Positions 35,190-45,538 of a DNA stretch of 64,000 bases are shown here, piece after piece (position 1 is the stretch's first letter; each line of letters opens with the position of its first letter). Under the pieces are notes generated by a model. That model was given only the letters and a program-made list of their open reading frames with translations, had not been told where the DNA came from and searched no databases. Source of the stretch: Streptomyces sp. NBC_01233 (GTDB lineage: Bacteria > Actinomycetota > Actinomycetes > Streptomycetales > Streptomycetaceae); assembly GCF_035989305.1 (NCBI RefSeq), contig NZ_CP108514.1, positions 9,094,501-9,158,500 of the forward strand, in the 5' to 3' direction. The translations under genes were made by a program, and so were the position numbers.

Positions 35190-35996
35190 TCAGGCGGTGT
35201 GGCCGACGAGGAGGTCGGCGAGCTTGTTGAGGCGCTTGATCGTGCGGTCCTCGGTGGCCGCGGCGGCCGGGGCGACGCGCTCGGAGCGGTCGTAGTAGGC
35301 GCCGTTGACGATCTCGGTGGCGGGGTCGCAGAGCCGTACGACGTGCGCCGCGCCCTCGGCCGCCGATTCGCCCTCGTTGCCGTAGAGGGGGAGCAAGCCG
35401 GTCTCGCAGACACCGGGGTGGACGGACACGGCGGTGACACGCGGGTCGGAGGCGAAGACGGTCAGCGCCAGCTGCGACTGCGCGTAGGCGGCGAGCCGTG
35501 AGTAACGGCGCTCCCGGTTCGGGTCGCTCCACTGGATGGCGGCCGTGCGGTGGAGCGAGGAGGAGACGTTGACGACGCGCCCGCCCGGGTCGGTGGTGAG
35601 AGCCGGCTCCAGGAGGTTGGTGAGGAGGTAGTGGGCGAGGAAGTTGACCTGGAAGGCGATCTCGTTGCCGTCGATGGTGAGGGTGTGACGCTCGGGGGCA
35701 GCGATGGCCGCGTTGTTGACGAGAACGTCCAGGCGCGAGTGCTCCCGTACGACGGCGTGGGCCAGGTTCTCGACTTCCTCCAGACGGACGAAGTCGGCGG
35801 CGAGCGGGCGTAGCAGGGCGCTGTCGATGCCCTCGGTGGTCACCAGACGGTCGGCCGCGGCCTGGGCCTCCTCGGCGGTGCGGCCGTGGAGAAGGACGAC
35901 CGCGCCGCGCCGGGCGAGCTGGCGAGCGGTCTCGTAGCCGATGCCGGCGGTGGCGCCGGTGACGAGGACGGTACGTCCGGACAGGGATGAAGGCAT
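35190..35996 (-). CDS. Short-chain dehydrogenase/reductase
   Basis: 268 aa. NAD(P)-binding TGATAGIGYETA near residue 14, NNAAIAAP, catalytic Ser in VNVSSSLH and Tyr in AYAQSQLAL. The family lysine (YxxxK) is Gln here (YAQSQ), so catalysis may be weakened or altered. An HGRT motif suggests NADP(H). First gene of the minus-strand unit with bL37 and GNAT copy 2. Confidence 0.88.
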   Translation of the reverse strand: MPSSLSGRTVLVTGATAGIGYETARQLARRGAVVLLHGRTAEEAQAAADRLVTTEGIDSALLRPLAADFVRLEEVENLAHAVVREHSRLDVLVNNAAIAAPERHTLTIDGNEIAFQVNFLAHYLLTNLLEPALTTDPGGRVVNVSSSLHRTAAIQWSDPNRERRYSRLAAYAQSQLALTVFASDPRVTAVSVHPGVCETGLLPLYGNEGESAAEGAAHVVRLCDPATEIVNGAYYDRSERVAPAAAATEDRTIKRLNKLADLLVGHTA

Positions 35997-36159
35997 GTCG
36001 GATTCCTGGAGGCAGGCATGGCTGACGCGCCATGCGCCCCCGGCGTTGGGCAGGGGGCGAGGGCTCAGGTCATGCGGTGAAGGGGAGGATGCGTACGAAG
36101 CTCCGGCCGGAGTCCTTCAGGACGCCGGCGGTTGGTACGCGGAGGACGCGCGGCCGATG

Positions 36160-36264
36160 TCAGAGGGCCGGGCGGACAGCGGGCGCTGTCGGCTGCACCG
36201 ACGGGCCACCGGCACGGCTTCGCCATAACGGTGGCCGATCGTCGTAGCGCGGACCGCTGTTCAT
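36160..36264 (-). CDS. Candidate small ORF upstream of the SDR unit
   Basis: 34 codons from ATG 36264, starting MNSGPRYDDRPPLW. Its counterpart at 32790 starts VNSALRHDDRPPHT; the shared NSxxRxDDRPP suggests a conserved small peptide or shared leader DNA. No ribosome site is obvious. Confidence 0.3.
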   Translation of the reverse strand: MNSGPRYDDRPPLWRSRAGGPSVQPTAPAVRPAL

Positions 36265-36303
36265 GCCTTCATCCCAGCGCATCGGGGAGGCCGGGGCAAG
36301 ATC

Positions 36304-36331
36304 CTGAACGGGACTCTGACGGCCTTCTGAT
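36304..36331 (+). promoter_or_regulatory. Three 11-bp-phased repeats upstream of the SDR unit
   Basis: CTGAAC (36304), CTGACG (36315) and CTGATG (36326) are exactly 11 bp apart, 40 nt upstream of the small ORF start on the minus strand. Confidence 0.55.
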
Positions 36332-36765
36332 GTAGATCGGGTGACTGCGTGAATCCGGTCTTCGCGCAGGTCATCAGGGCCGCGTCAAAGATCGACGACC
36401 GCGCGGAAGGAACGCGTAAAGGAGCGTTGTCACGGACGTCGGCCGGGAGCAGACTGGCGGAGCGACGGAGCCGGTGACGGTCCGGTGGCACGCGGCTGGA
36501 GGTCGGTGACCTGAACACCACCGAAGATGCGCATGGTTCGGCCGTGGGGGGTACGGGCCGATGCGACCGCGTGCTGGTCAAACGTCGCACAACACATGAG
36601 CCGTCCAGCTTCCGGTGTGGGGATACCGAGCTGGGCGGCTCGCGTGTTTCGGTCGTCAACGCGTACACCATCAGCCATCCCTCCCGGCAAGTAGTTGCTA
36701 ATCTGGAAAGTAGATGCCGAGTGGGCAGGTTCAAGGCTGCTCGGCGACGACGGGAGGGGTGTGCC
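36332..36765. other. Intergenic between divergent units
   Basis: 434 nt with no supported gene. AGTTGCTAATCTGGAAAG at 36691-36708 looks relatively AT-rich and may hold the promoter of the plus-strand membrane protein gene. Confidence 0.4.
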
Positions 36766-37182
36766 ATGTCTGAACAGGCCAATGCGGACGCATCGTTGAA
36801 GGGGATTGCGCGGATCGAGGCGACCGCGCGGGGGCGAAGCGGCTGGTACGTCGGCTATCTCTGGCTGTTCGCCGTGTGGCAGCTCGCTCTCGTCCCGGCA
36901 GTGCTGATGTGGCACGGGCGGACGGGGACACTCGTCAGCACGCTGGCGAACGCCGTTGTGGTCATGGGATTGTCCGTGTTCGCCACGAGGCAGCCCGTGG
37001 TCCCGCGCGGTTACGGCGGCCGGCACCTCAGAGCGATCGGCGCCTGGGCGGTCGCCTACGTCCTGACGCTCGTGCTCGGCCTCACCGTCTTCCTGGACAG
37101 TGTCGCGTTCGCGGCTGTGGCCGCCGTCGTATGCGCGGTGCCCGCCGCCGTGGCGGCCTGGGGTGAGGCGCGCGCCGTATGA
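36766..37182 (+). CDS. Four-helix membrane protein, unknown
   Basis: 138 aa with about four hydrophobic segments ('YLWLFAVWQLALVPAVL', 'TLANAVVVMGLSVFA', 'AVAYVLTLVLGLTVFL', 'AAVAAVVCAVPAAVAA'). The ATG follows GGGAGGGG. It overlaps the regulator gene by 4 nt (ATGA), a common pairing of a membrane protein with a small HTH regulator. Confidence 0.75.
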   Translation: MSEQANADASLKGIARIEATARGRSGWYVGYLWLFAVWQLALVPAVLMWHGRTGTLVSTLANAVVVMGLSVFATRQPVVPRGYGGRHLRAIGAWAVAYVLTLVLGLTVFLDSVAFAAVAAVVCAVPAAVAAWGEARAV

Positions 37183-37511
37183 CGCCGGAAGTCCCGGTGG
37201 GTGCCGGTCAGGGCCCTCATCCGCGACACGGACTCGCGCCGCTTCTGGCGTCGGCCGTGTGTCTGTCGATCGTCGCGGCTCTCGCTCCCGTGGAGAAGGC
37301 CGAGTTCGCCTATGTGCGGGATCTCGTGGAGATCACGGACTCTGCCTTGTCGAAGCAGGTCTCGCGCCTTGAGGAAGCGGGCTGGGTGACAGTGGAGAAG
37401 TGGCAGGTCGGACGGCGGCCCCGGACCTGGCTGTGTCTGACCGAGGAGGGACTGGCCACCTATCGGCGCCACCTCGCCGCGCTCATGGCCATCGCGGGAC
37501 CACTGCATTGA
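37179..37511 (+). CDS. Winged-helix transcriptional regulator, MarR/ArsR-like
   Basis: 110 aa. A single winged-helix domain: 'FAYVRDLVEITDSALSKQVS' is the HTH and 'EEAGWVTVEKWQVGRRPRTW' the wing, typical of the HTH_34/PF13601 group. Translationally coupled to the membrane protein gene, which it probably co-regulates. Confidence 0.82.
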   Translation: MTPEVPVGAGQGPHPRHGLAPLLASAVCLSIVAALAPVEKAEFAYVRDLVEITDSALSKQVSRLEEAGWVTVEKWQVGRRPRTWLCLTEEGLATYRRHLAALMAIAGPLH

Positions 37512-37579
37512 TGTCGGGGGAGGACGATTGCCGGCCACAGCATTGGCCGGCAATCGTCGGACCCGGTCCGCGGGCCGAT

Positions 37580-40123
37580 TCAGGTGACCGCCGAGGTCGG
37601 GAGATCCGCGGTGACCGGCGGTGCGTCGCCCGCTATGGGGAGGGTGATGACCATGGTGAGTCCACCTCCCGGAGTGTCCTCGGCCGTGAGGGTGCCGCCG
37701 ATGGCCTCGGTGAAGCCTCGGGCGACCGCGAGGCCGAGGCCGACTCCGGCGCCGCGCGGGGCGTCGCCGTGGCGCTGGAACGGTTCGAAGATCCGATTCT
37801 TGGCCTCGTCGGGGACGCCGGGGCCGCGGTCGACGACGCGCAGTTCCACGCGCTCGTGCAGGGCGCTGGCCGTGACGTTGACGGGCTGGCCGTCGGGGCT
37901 GTACTTGACGGCGTTCTCGACGATGTTGGCGACGGCCCGTTCCAGCAGGCCGCGGTCGACGGCGATCATCGGGAGCGTTTCGGGGATGTCCAGCTCGACG
38001 CTGTCCTCGGGCACGCCGCCCAGGGCCATGGGGACGACCTCGTCGAGGTCGGTCTCGCGGATGAGCGGGACGACCGTGCCGGTGTTGAGGCGGGACATGT
38101 CGAGGAGGTTGCCGATCAGTGCGGCGAGGCGGTCGGCGCCGTCCTCGATGCCTTCGAGGAGTTCGGCCCTGTCTTCCTCGGACCATTCGACGTCGTCGGA
38201 GCGGAGCGAGCTGACGGAGGCCTTTATGCCGGCGAGCGGAGTCCGCAGGTCGTGGCTGACGGCGGCGAGCAGCGCGGTGCGGATGCGGTTGGCCTCGGCG
38301 AGTTCGCGGGACTTCTCGGCCTCGTCGACCAAGCGCTGGCGATCGAGTACGACTGCGGCCTGGGCGGCGAAGGCGCCGAGGACGCGGCGGTCCTCGGCCG
38401 GCAGTACCCGGCCGGTGAGGGCGAGCGCCATGTTGTCGCCTATGGGCAGGTCCACGTCCGCGTCTTCGGGCCGGCTGACGGGGCTGGTACCGACGGCCGA
38501 GGCGGTGTTCCAGGGATCGACCTCACTGCTCCGTTCGAGGAGGACAACCGACTGCATGGCGAAGGTCTCGCGCAGCCGTTCCAGGAGGGCCTCGAGGGAG
38601 TCCTCGCCGCGCAGGACACTGCCGGCGAGGAAGGAGAGGATCTCGGACTCGGCGCGCAGCCGGGCGGCCTGGTGGGTGCGGCGGGCGGCCAGGTCGACCA
38701 CGGAGGCCACCGACACGGCCACCCCCACGAAGATCGCGATGGCGACGATGTTCTTCGGGTCGGAGATGGTGAACTCGTGCAGCGGCGGGGTGAAGAAGTA
38801 GTTCAGGAGCAGGGATCCGAAAGCCGCCGAGGCCAGGGCGGGCAGCAGGCCTCCCAGGAGGGCCGCCGCCACCGTGAAGGTGAGGAACAGCAGCATGTCG
38901 TTGGCGAGCCCGAGGTCGGGAACGACCTGGTTCAGCAGAACGGTGAGGAGCGCGGGTCCGGCGATACCGGCCAGCCAGCCCCAGATGATGCGGGACCGGC
39001 CGAGACGCGCACCGCGGGCGACAGGCAGGCCGCGGCCCTTGGCGGCCTCGTCGTGCGTGACGATGTGGACGTCGAGGTCGGGACCGGACTCGCGGGCGAC
39101 CGTGGCACTCACGCCCGGCCCGAACACGTACTGCCAGGAGCGGCGGCGGCTGACGCCGAGCACGATCTGGGTGGCATTGCAGCCGCGGGCGAACTCCAGC
39201 AGCGCGTCGGGGACGCTCTCGCCTATCACGTGGTGGAACGTGCCGCCCAGATCCTCGACCAGGGTGCGCTGAACGGCCAGCTCCTTGGGCGAGGCGGAGG
39301 TGAGGCCGTCGCTGGCTGCGATGTAGACGGCGAGGACTTCGCCGCCGGCTCCCTTCTCGGCGAGGCGTGCGGCGCGTCGGATGAGCTGACGCCCCTCGGG
39401 GCCGCCGGTCAGACCGACGACGATGCGTTCGCGGGCCTGCCAGGTGGAGCGGATGTTGTGCTCGCCGCGGTACTCCTGGAGGTACTCGTCCACGCGGTCC
39501 GCGACCCACAGCAGGGCCAGCTCGCGCAGGGCGGTCAGGTTCCCGGGACGGAAGTAGTTCGAAAGCGCCGCGTCGACCTTGTCCGGCTTGTAGACGTTGC
39601 CGTGGGCCATGCGGCGGCGCAGCGCCTGCGGGGACATGTCGACCAGCTCGATCTGGTCGGCGCGCCGGGCCACCTCGTCCGGGACGGTCTCGCGCTGCCG
39701 CACCCCGGTGATCGTCTCGACCACGTCTCCCAGCGACTCCAGGTGCTGGATGTTGACGGTCGAGACGACGTCGATGCCGGCCTGGAGCAGTTCCTCGACG
39801 TCCTGCCACCGTTTGGCATTGCGCGAGCCGGGGACGTTGGTGTGGGCGAGCTCGTCGACCAGCGCCACGGCGGGGCGGCGGGCGAGGATCGCGTCCACGT
39901 CCATCTCGGTGAAGGTGCTGCCCCGGTACTCGATCTCGCGTCGCTCGATGAGTTCCAGGCCGTGCAGCATCACCTCGGTCCGCGGCCGGTTGTGGTGTTC
40001 GACGAAGCCGACCACGCAGTCGGTGCCCCGCTCGATCCGGCGGTGAGCCTCGGAGAGCATCGCGTACGTCTTGCCGACGCCCGGTGCCGCGCCCAGGTAG
40101 ATGCGGAGCTTGCCGCGTCCCAT
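37580..40123 (-). CDS. kdpD: Sensor histidine kinase KdpD (paralogue 3, kdp operon)
   Basis: 847 aa with the full layout: Walker A GAAPGVGKT (9-17), 'DELAHTNVPGSRNAKRWQD', USP-like domain, four membrane helices, GAF-like part and an intact kinase (AVSHDLRTPL, NIVENAVKYSP, DRGPGVPD). It senses low K+ or turgor and phosphorylates KdpE. It follows kdpE by 58 nt, at the end of the kdpFABC-E-D cluster. Confidence 0.95.
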   Translation of the reverse strand: MGRGKLRIYLGAAPGVGKTYAMLSEAHRRIERGTDCVVGFVEHHNRPRTEVMLHGLELIERREIEYRGSTFTEMDVDAILARRPAVALVDELAHTNVPGSRNAKRWQDVEELLQAGIDVVSTVNIQHLESLGDVVETITGVRQRETVPDEVARRADQIELVDMSPQALRRRMAHGNVYKPDKVDAALSNYFRPGNLTALRELALLWVADRVDEYLQEYRGEHNIRSTWQARERIVVGLTGGPEGRQLIRRAARLAEKGAGGEVLAVYIAASDGLTSASPKELAVQRTLVEDLGGTFHHVIGESVPDALLEFARGCNATQIVLGVSRRRSWQYVFGPGVSATVARESGPDLDVHIVTHDEAAKGRGLPVARGARLGRSRIIWGWLAGIAGPALLTVLLNQVVPDLGLANDMLLFLTFTVAAALLGGLLPALASAAFGSLLLNYFFTPPLHEFTISDPKNIVAIAIFVGVAVSVASVVDLAARRTHQAARLRAESEILSFLAGSVLRGEDSLEALLERLRETFAMQSVVLLERSSEVDPWNTASAVGTSPVSRPEDADVDLPIGDNMALALTGRVLPAEDRRVLGAFAAQAAVVLDRQRLVDEAEKSRELAEANRIRTALLAAVSHDLRTPLAGIKASVSSLRSDDVEWSEEDRAELLEGIEDGADRLAALIGNLLDMSRLNTGTVVPLIRETDLDEVVPMALGGVPEDSVELDIPETLPMIAVDRGLLERAVANIVENAVKYSPDGQPVNVTASALHERVELRVVDRGPGVPDEAKNRIFEPFQRHGDAPRGAGVGLGLAVARGFTEAIGGTLTAEDTPGGGLTMVITLPIAGDAPPVTADLPTSAVT

Positions 40124-40181
40124 GTTCCGACTCTTCTTCTCTGCTGACGACGGGGGTCCGTGCCGTGGATCGGGTGGGTGA

Positions 40182-40871
40182 TCAAGGTTCGAAGCGGTAG
40201 CCCATGCCGGGTTCGGTGATCAGGTATCGCGGATGCGAAGGGTCCGCTTCCAGTTTGCGCCGTAGCTGGGCCATGTAGACGCGCAGGTAGTTGGTGTTCT
40301 CCCCGTAGGTCGGGCCCCAGACCTCCAGTAGAAGCCGACTCTGGGTGATCAGCCGTCCCGGGTGGGTGATGAGGATTTCCAGCAGGTGCCACTCGGTCGG
40401 GGTGAGCCGTACGGTGCGCTCGCCACGGCGAACCTTCTTCGCGACCAGATCGACGGTGAACTCGTCGGTCGTGACCACGGCGACTTCGTCGGCCTGCGAA
40501 GCCGTGGGCGCTTCATGCCTCCGCGCCGCCGCCCGCAGCCGTGCCAGCAGCTCGTCCATGCTGAACGGTTTCGTCACGTAGTCGTCGGCGCCGGCGTCCA
40601 GGGCTCGGATCTTGTCCTCGGAGGTGTGGCGGGCGGAGAGGACCAGGATGGGGACCTTGCTCCAGCCGCGGACGGCCTTGATGACTTCGATGCCGTCCAT
40701 GTCGGGGAGGCCGAGGTCCAGCACTATGACGTCCGGCTTGCGTGCGGCCGCGAGCCGCAGGGCCGAGCCGCCGTCGGGGGCCTCTTCGACCTCGAACTTG
40801 CGCGCCTGGAGGTTGATCTTTAGCGCGCGGACGAGCTGAGGGTCGTCCTCCACCACCAGCACCCGGGTCAT
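40182..40871 (-). CDS. kdpE: Response regulator KdpE
   Basis: 229 aa, OmpR/PhoB type. Receiver domain with the acidic pair VVEDD, phospho-acceptor Asp in VIVLDLGLPDMDG, then SARHT and YVTKPF; C-terminal winged helix with 'LTPTEWHLLEILITHPGRLI' and 'YLRVYMAQLRRKLE'. The only such regulator in the window, so the natural candidate for the 11-bp-phased promoter repeats. Lies between kdpC and kdpD; kdpE before kdpD is unusual. Confidence 0.95.
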   Translation of the reverse strand: MTRVLVVEDDPQLVRALKINLQARKFEVEEAPDGGSALRLAAARKPDVIVLDLGLPDMDGIEVIKAVRGWSKVPILVLSARHTSEDKIRALDAGADDYVTKPFSMDELLARLRAAARRHEAPTASQADEVAVVTTDEFTVDLVAKKVRRGERTVRLTPTEWHLLEILITHPGRLITQSRLLLEVWGPTYGENTNYLRVYMAQLRRKLEADPSHPRYLITEPGMGYRFEP

Positions 40872-40925
40872 CGGTGTGCAGCCTTTCCTTCGTAACGGGC
40901 ACGGTGAGAGCCGGCGGGGGCCGGG

Positions 40926-40950
40926 CCCCGCCCAGCGGCAGCTGGGGGAG
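40926..40950. repeat. Streptomyces palindromic repeat element (copy B)
   Basis: CCCAGCGGCAGCTGGGGGAG in the kdpC-kdpE gap; same element as at 31889-31918. May act as an attenuating hairpin in the operon mRNA. Confidence 0.65.
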
Positions 40951-40990
40951 CTCCGCGCCCTGCCGGCTCTCGGTCCGTGCGATGTGGAGC

Positions 40991-41668
40991 TCAGCTCTTG
41001 GAGAGCGCCTTCAGGGCGATGTTGAGCTCCAGGACATTGACGCGGGGCTCACCCATGAAGCCGAGCGTGCGGCCCTCGGTGTGGTCCTCGACCAGCTTCT
41101 CGACCTGCTTGACGTCGAGCTTGTTCTGCTCGGCGACCCGGTGGACCTGGAGCTTGGCGTATTCCGGGGAGATGTTCGGGTCGAGGCCGGAGCCGGAGGA
41201 GGTGACGGCGTCGGCCGGCACGTCCTGCGGCTTCACCGCATAGGTGGCAGTGGTGTTGTCCGCGACGACCGCGGCCTTGGCGTCTTCGACCAGCTTGACC
41301 AGATCCGGGTTGTCGGCAGCCTTGTTGGTGGCACCCGAGAGGATCAGCGAGTACTGCATGTTGACGCTGTTGGAGCCGAGGCCGTTGGAGGGGCGGGGCT
41401 GGAACCACTTGAGGTCCGGCTTCACGGCCTCTTCGGCGTCGTTCGGGTCGTTCTTCGGCAGGTTGTAGCTCTGGCCGATGAGGGAGGAGCCGACGACCTG
41501 GCCGCTCTTGTCCTTGATCTCGGAGCCGTTGGCCTTGTCGTTGAAGAGGGCCTGGGCGACGCCGGTGACGGCGAGTGGGTAGAGGACCCCGCAGATCACG
41601 GTCAGAACGAGAAGGGCTCGCAGGCCCGCGCCGATCAGCCGGACGGTGTTGCCTACTGAGTTGTTCAT
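40991..41668 (-). CDS. kdpC: Potassium-transporting ATPase subunit KdpC
   Basis: 225 aa. One N-terminal helix ('LRALLVLTVICGVLYPLAV'), then 'GSSLIGQSYNLPKND' and 'FQPRPSNGLGSNS', followed by 'SGSGLDPNISPEYA' and 'VLELNIALKAL', all KdpC hallmarks. It starts 7 nt after kdpB. Confidence 0.97.
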   Translation of the reverse strand: MNNSVGNTVRLIGAGLRALLVLTVICGVLYPLAVTGVAQALFNDKANGSEIKDKSGQVVGSSLIGQSYNLPKNDPNDAEEAVKPDLKWFQPRPSNGLGSNSVNMQYSLILSGATNKAADNPDLVKLVEDAKAAVVADNTTATYAVKPQDVPADAVTSSGSGLDPNISPEYAKLQVHRVAEQNKLDVKQVEKLVEDHTEGRTLGFMGEPRVNVLELNIALKALSKS

Positions 41669-41675
41669 TGTCGTC

Positions 41676-43781
41676 TCAGCCGATTCCGGGGATGAGGGAG
41701 ATGAGCAGGTCGATGAGCTTGATGCCGATGAACGGGGCGATCAGACCGCCCACGCCGTACAGTCCGATGTTGCGGCGGAGCATCTTGTCGGCGCTGGTCG
41801 GCTTGTACTGGACGCCCTTGAGGGCGAGCGGCACGAGGGCGATGATGATCAGTGCGTTGAAGATGACTGCGGAGAGGATCGCCGACTCGGGCGAGGACAG
41901 GCCCATGATGTTGAGCTTGTCGAGGCCCGGGTACACCACCGCGAACATGGCAGGGATGATCGCGAAGTACTTCGCGACGTCGTTGGCGATGGAGAAGGTC
42001 GTCAACGCTCCCCGCGTGATCAGCAGTTGCTTGCCGATCTCGACGATCTCGATGAGCTTGGTGGGGTCGGAGTCCAGGTCCACCATGTTCCCGGCCTCCT
42101 TGGCGGCCGAGGTACCCGTGTTCATGGCCACGCCGACGTCTGCCTGGGCGAGCGCCGGGGCGTCGTTCGTACCGTCACCGGTCATCGCGACGAGCTTGCC
42201 GCCCGCCTGCTCCCGCTTGATGAGGGCCATCTTGTCCTCGGGGGTGGCCTCGGCGAGGAAGTCGTCGACACCCGCCTCCTCGGCGATGGCCTTCGCGGTC
42301 AGGGGGTTGTCGCCCGTGATCATGACGGTCTTGATGCCCATGCGGCGCAGTTCCTCGAACCGCTCCCGCATGCCCTCCTTGACCACGTCCTTGAGGTGGA
42401 TCACGCCCAGCACGCGGGCGCCCTTCTCGTCCTTGACGGCGACGAGCAGCGGCGTACCGCCGGCCTCCGAGATCTTGTTGGCGAGGGTGTCGGCGTCGTC
42501 GGAGACCTGGCCACCCTGCTCCCGGACCCAGGTGATGACGGATCCGGCCGCACCCTTGCGGGTCTGCTTACCGTCCACATCCACGCCCGACATACGAGTC
42601 TGCGCGGTGAAGGCGATCCACTCGGCCTGGGACAGCTCGCCCTGGTGGCGTTCCCGCAGGCCGTACTTCTCCTTCGCGAGGACGACGATGGAGCGGCCCT
42701 CGGGGGTTTCGTCGGCGAGGGAGGAGAGCTGGGCGGCGTCCGCCAGCTCCGCCGCCGTGGTGCCCTTGACGGGGACGAACCCGGAGGCTTGGCGGTTGCC
42801 GAGGGTGATGGTGCCGGTCTTGTCGAGCAGCAGCGTGGAGACGTCTCCGGCGGCTTCCACCGCACGACCGCTCATCGCGAGGACGTTGCGCTGGACCAGG
42901 CGGTCCATGCCCGCGATACCGATCGCGGAGAGCAGCGCGCCGATGGTCGTGGGGATGAGGCAGACCAGCAGGGCCGTCAGCACGATCATCGACTGCTCGG
43001 CGCCCGCGTAGATCGCGAACGGCTGCAGGGTCACCACGGCGAGCAGGAAGACGATGGTCAGCGAGGCGAGCAGGATGTTGAGCGCGATCTCGTTGGGCGT
43101 CTTCTGGCGGGCGGCGCCCTCGACGAGGGCGATCATGCGGTCGATGAAGGTTTCGCCGGGCTTGGTCGTGATCTTGATGACGATGCGGTCGGAGAGGACC
43201 TTCGTGCCGCCGGTGACCGCGGAGCGGTCGCCGCCGGACTCGCGGATGACGGGCGCGGACTCGCCGGTGATGGCGGACTCGTCGACGGAGGCCACGCCCT
43301 CGACGACGTCGCCGTCGCCGGGGATGATGTCGCCGGCCTCGCAGACCACCAGGTCGCCGATGCGCAGCTCCGCGCCGGGCACCTGCTCCTCGCCCTTGCC
43401 GTCCTTGGTCAGACGGCGGGCGACGGAGTCGGTCTTCGCCTTGCGCAGGGTGTCGGCCTGGGCCTTGCCGCGGCCCTCGGCCACGGCTTCGGCGAGGTTG
43501 GCGAAGATCGTGGTCAGCCACAGCCAGGCGGTGATCGCCCAGCCGAACCAGTCCGTGGGGTCCTTGATCGCGAGCACGGTCGTGACGACCGAGCCGATCA
43601 GGACCACGAACATGACCGGCGACTTGATCATGATCCGCGGGTCGAGCTTGCGGATCGCGTCCGGGAAGGACTTCAGCAGCTGCTTGGGGTCGAAGAGGCC
43701 GCCGCCCACGCGTCCGCCGCCCGGCTTGTGGCCGGTGGGCACGTCCTGGTGCGGAGCCCTGGTGGGTGTGGCGGTGCTCAT
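41676..43781 (-). CDS. kdpB: Potassium-transporting ATPase ATP-binding subunit KdpB
   Basis: 701 aa P-type ATPase: TGES actuator ('[20 protein letters not shown]'), phosphorylation site [13 protein letters not shown], hinge '[20 protein letters not shown]' and C-terminal helices. ATG 43781 overlaps the kdpA stop by 4 nt; a much longer frame reaching 45314 is antisense-like read-through over kdpA. Confidence 0.97.
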   Translation of the reverse strand: MSTATPTRAPHQDVPTGHKPGGGRVGGGLFDPKQLLKSFPDAIRKLDPRIMIKSPVMFVVLIGSVVTTVLAIKDPTDWFGWAITAWLWLTTIFANLAEAVAEGRGKAQADTLRKAKTDSVARRLTKDGKGEEQVPGAELRIGDLVVCEAGDIIPGDGDVVEGVASVDESAITGESAPVIRESGGDRSAVTGGTKVLSDRIVIKITTKPGETFIDRMIALVEGAARQKTPNEIALNILLASLTIVFLLAVVTLQPFAIYAGAEQSMIVLTALLVCLIPTTIGALLSAIGIAGMDRLVQRNVLAMSGRAVEAAGDVSTLLLDKTGTITLGNRQASGFVPVKGTTAAELADAAQLSSLADETPEGRSIVVLAKEKYGLRERHQGELSQAEWIAFTAQTRMSGVDVDGKQTRKGAAGSVITWVREQGGQVSDDADTLANKISEAGGTPLLVAVKDEKGARVLGVIHLKDVVKEGMRERFEELRRMGIKTVMITGDNPLTAKAIAEEAGVDDFLAEATPEDKMALIKREQAGGKLVAMTGDGTNDAPALAQADVGVAMNTGTSAAKEAGNMVDLDSDPTKLIEIVEIGKQLLITRGALTTFSIANDVAKYFAIIPAMFAVVYPGLDKLNIMGLSSPESAILSAVIFNALIIIALVPLALKGVQYKPTSADKMLRRNIGLYGVGGLIAPFIGIKLIDLLISLIPGIG

Positions 43782-45442
43782 GAGGCGAGCCCTTCGGCGA
43801 GCGGTCCCAGCGCGAGGGCGGGGAAGTAGGTGAGTCCGGTGACGATGAGGATGGTGCCGACGAGCAGGCCGGTGTAGAGCGGCTTGTCGGTGCGCAGCGT
43901 GCCCGCGGTCTCGGGGACGGGCTTCTGCTCGGCGAGCGAGCCGGCCAGCGCGAGGACGAAGACCATGGGGAGGAAGCGGCCGAGCAGCATCGCGATGCCG
44001 ATGGTGCTGTTGAACCACTGGGTGTCGGCGTTCAGGCCCGCGAAGGCGGAGCCGTTGTTGTTGGCGCCCGAGGTGTAGGCGTAGAGGATCTCCGAGAAGC
44101 CGTGCGCCCCGGTGTTGGTCATCGAGTTCGCCGGGGTGTCCAGCGCCATCGCCGCAGCGGTGAAGCCGAGGACCAAGGCGGGCGTGATGAGGATGTAGCA
44201 GGCCGCGAACTTGATCTCGCGGGTGCCGATCTTCTTGCCCAGGTACTCGGGGGTCCGGCCGACCATCAGGCCGGCGATGAACACCGCGATGATCGCCATG
44301 ATCAGCATGCCGTAGAGGCCGGAGCCGACACCGCCGGGCGCGATCTCGCCGAGCTGCATGCCCAGCAGCTGGATGCCGCCGCCGAGCCCTGTGTAGGAGG
44401 AGTGGAAGGAGTTGACCGCACCGGTCGAGGTGAGCGTGGTCGAGACCGAGAAGATCGCGGAAGCGCCGATGCCGAAGCGGGTCTCCTTGCCCTCCATCGC
44501 CCCGCCCGCGACGTCGAAGGCCGGGCCGTGGTGGGCGAACTCGGTCCACATCATCAGTGCGGTGAAACCGATCCAGATGGTGGCCATCGTGGCGAGGATC
44601 GCGTAGCCCTGGCGGAGGTTTCCGACCATCCGGCCGAAGGTCCGCGTGAGGGCGAACGGGATGAGCAGGATCAGGAAGATCTCGAAGAGGTTCGAGAACG
44701 GGTTGGGGTTCTCGAAGGGGTGGGCCGAGTTGGCGTTGAAGTAGCCGCCGCCGTTCGTGCCGAGTTCCTTGATGACCTCCTGAGAGGCGATCGCGCCGCC
44801 GTTCCACTGCTGCGAGCCTCCCATGAACTGGCCGACCTCGTGGATGCCGGCGAAGTTCTGGATGGCGCCGCACGCGACGAGGATGATCGCGCCGATCACC
44901 GAGATGGGCAGCAGGATGCGGAAGACGCCGCGGACCAGGTCGGACCAGAAGTTGCCCAGCTCCCCGGTGCGGGAGCGCGCGAAGCCCCGTACGAGGGCCA
45001 CCGCGACGGCCATGCCGACCGCCGCCGAGACGAAGTTCTGCACCGCGAGGCCGCCGGTCTGCACGACGTGGCCCATGGCCTGCTCGCCGTAGTACGACTG
45101 CCAGTTCGTGTTCGACACGAAGGACGCGGCGGTGTTGAAAGCCTGGTCCGGGTCGATCGCGGAGAAGCCGAGCGAGCCGGGCAGGATCCCCTGGGCCCGC
45201 TGGAGGCCGTAGAGGAACAGGACGGAGACCGCCGAGAAGGCGAGGACCGCCCGCAGATAAGCCGGCCAGCGCATCTCGGCCGACGGGTTGGCGCCGATGG
45301 CCTTGTAGATCCACTTCTCCGGCTTGTAGTGCTTCTCGGAGGAGTAGACGCGAGCCATGTAGTCGCCCAGCGGGCGGTAGGCCAGCGCGAGGGCGGCGAT
45401 CAGTGCGAGGAGCTGGAGCACACCAGCGAGAACGGGACTCAT
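43778..45442 (-). CDS. kdpA: Potassium-transporting ATPase channel subunit KdpA
   Basis: 554 aa, about ten helices with the four filter-loop regions ('[20 protein letters not shown]', '[20 protein letters not shown]', '[16 protein letters not shown]', '[18 protein letters not shown]'). Takes up K+ with high affinity using the pump KdpB. kdpF ends 6 nt upstream. Confidence 0.98.
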   Translation of the reverse strand: MSPVLAGVLQLLALIAALALAYRPLGDYMARVYSSEKHYKPEKWIYKAIGANPSAEMRWPAYLRAVLAFSAVSVLFLYGLQRAQGILPGSLGFSAIDPDQAFNTAASFVSNTNWQSYYGEQAMGHVVQTGGLAVQNFVSAAVGMAVAVALVRGFARSRTGELGNFWSDLVRGVFRILLPISVIGAIILVACGAIQNFAGIHEVGQFMGGSQQWNGGAIASQEVIKELGTNGGGYFNANSAHPFENPNPFSNLFEIFLILLIPFALTRTFGRMVGNLRQGYAILATMATIWIGFTALMMWTEFAHHGPAFDVAGGAMEGKETRFGIGASAIFSVSTTLTSTGAVNSFHSSYTGLGGGIQLLGMQLGEIAPGGVGSGLYGMLIMAIIAVFIAGLMVGRTPEYLGKKIGTREIKFAACYILITPALVLGFTAAAMALDTPANSMTNTGAHGFSEILYAYTSGANNNGSAFAGLNADTQWFNSTIGIAMLLGRFLPMVFVLALAGSLAEQKPVPETAGTLRTDKPLYTGLLVGTILIVTGLTYFPALALGPLAEGLAS

Positions 45443-45448
45443 CGGTGG

Positions 45449-45538
45449 CTAGAACCTCTCCGGGTACACAAGGGCGAGGACGAGGTATCCGAGCAGGGAG
45501 ACGGCCACGACGAGGCCGATGATGTTTTCGGCGTTCAC
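45449..45538 (-). CDS. kdpF: KdpF subunit (kdpFABC operon copy)
   Basis: 29 aa from GTG 45538: [20 protein letters not shown] then [10 protein letters not shown] single helix. It overlaps the tiny ORF before it by 4 nt (GTGA). Confidence 0.9.
   Translation of the reverse strand: MNAENIIGLVVAVSLLGYLVLALVYPERF

Noticed and set aside
37400..40147. A 915-codon plus-strand frame opposite kdpD
   Set aside because: High-GC antisense shadow of the minus-strand kinase; composition is Gly/Arg/Asp-rich with no domain.
41676..45314. A 1212-codon open frame over kdpB and kdpA
   Set aside because: The part before 43781 is the kdpA gene read in another frame; the true KdpB begins at 43781 with a 4-nt overlap.
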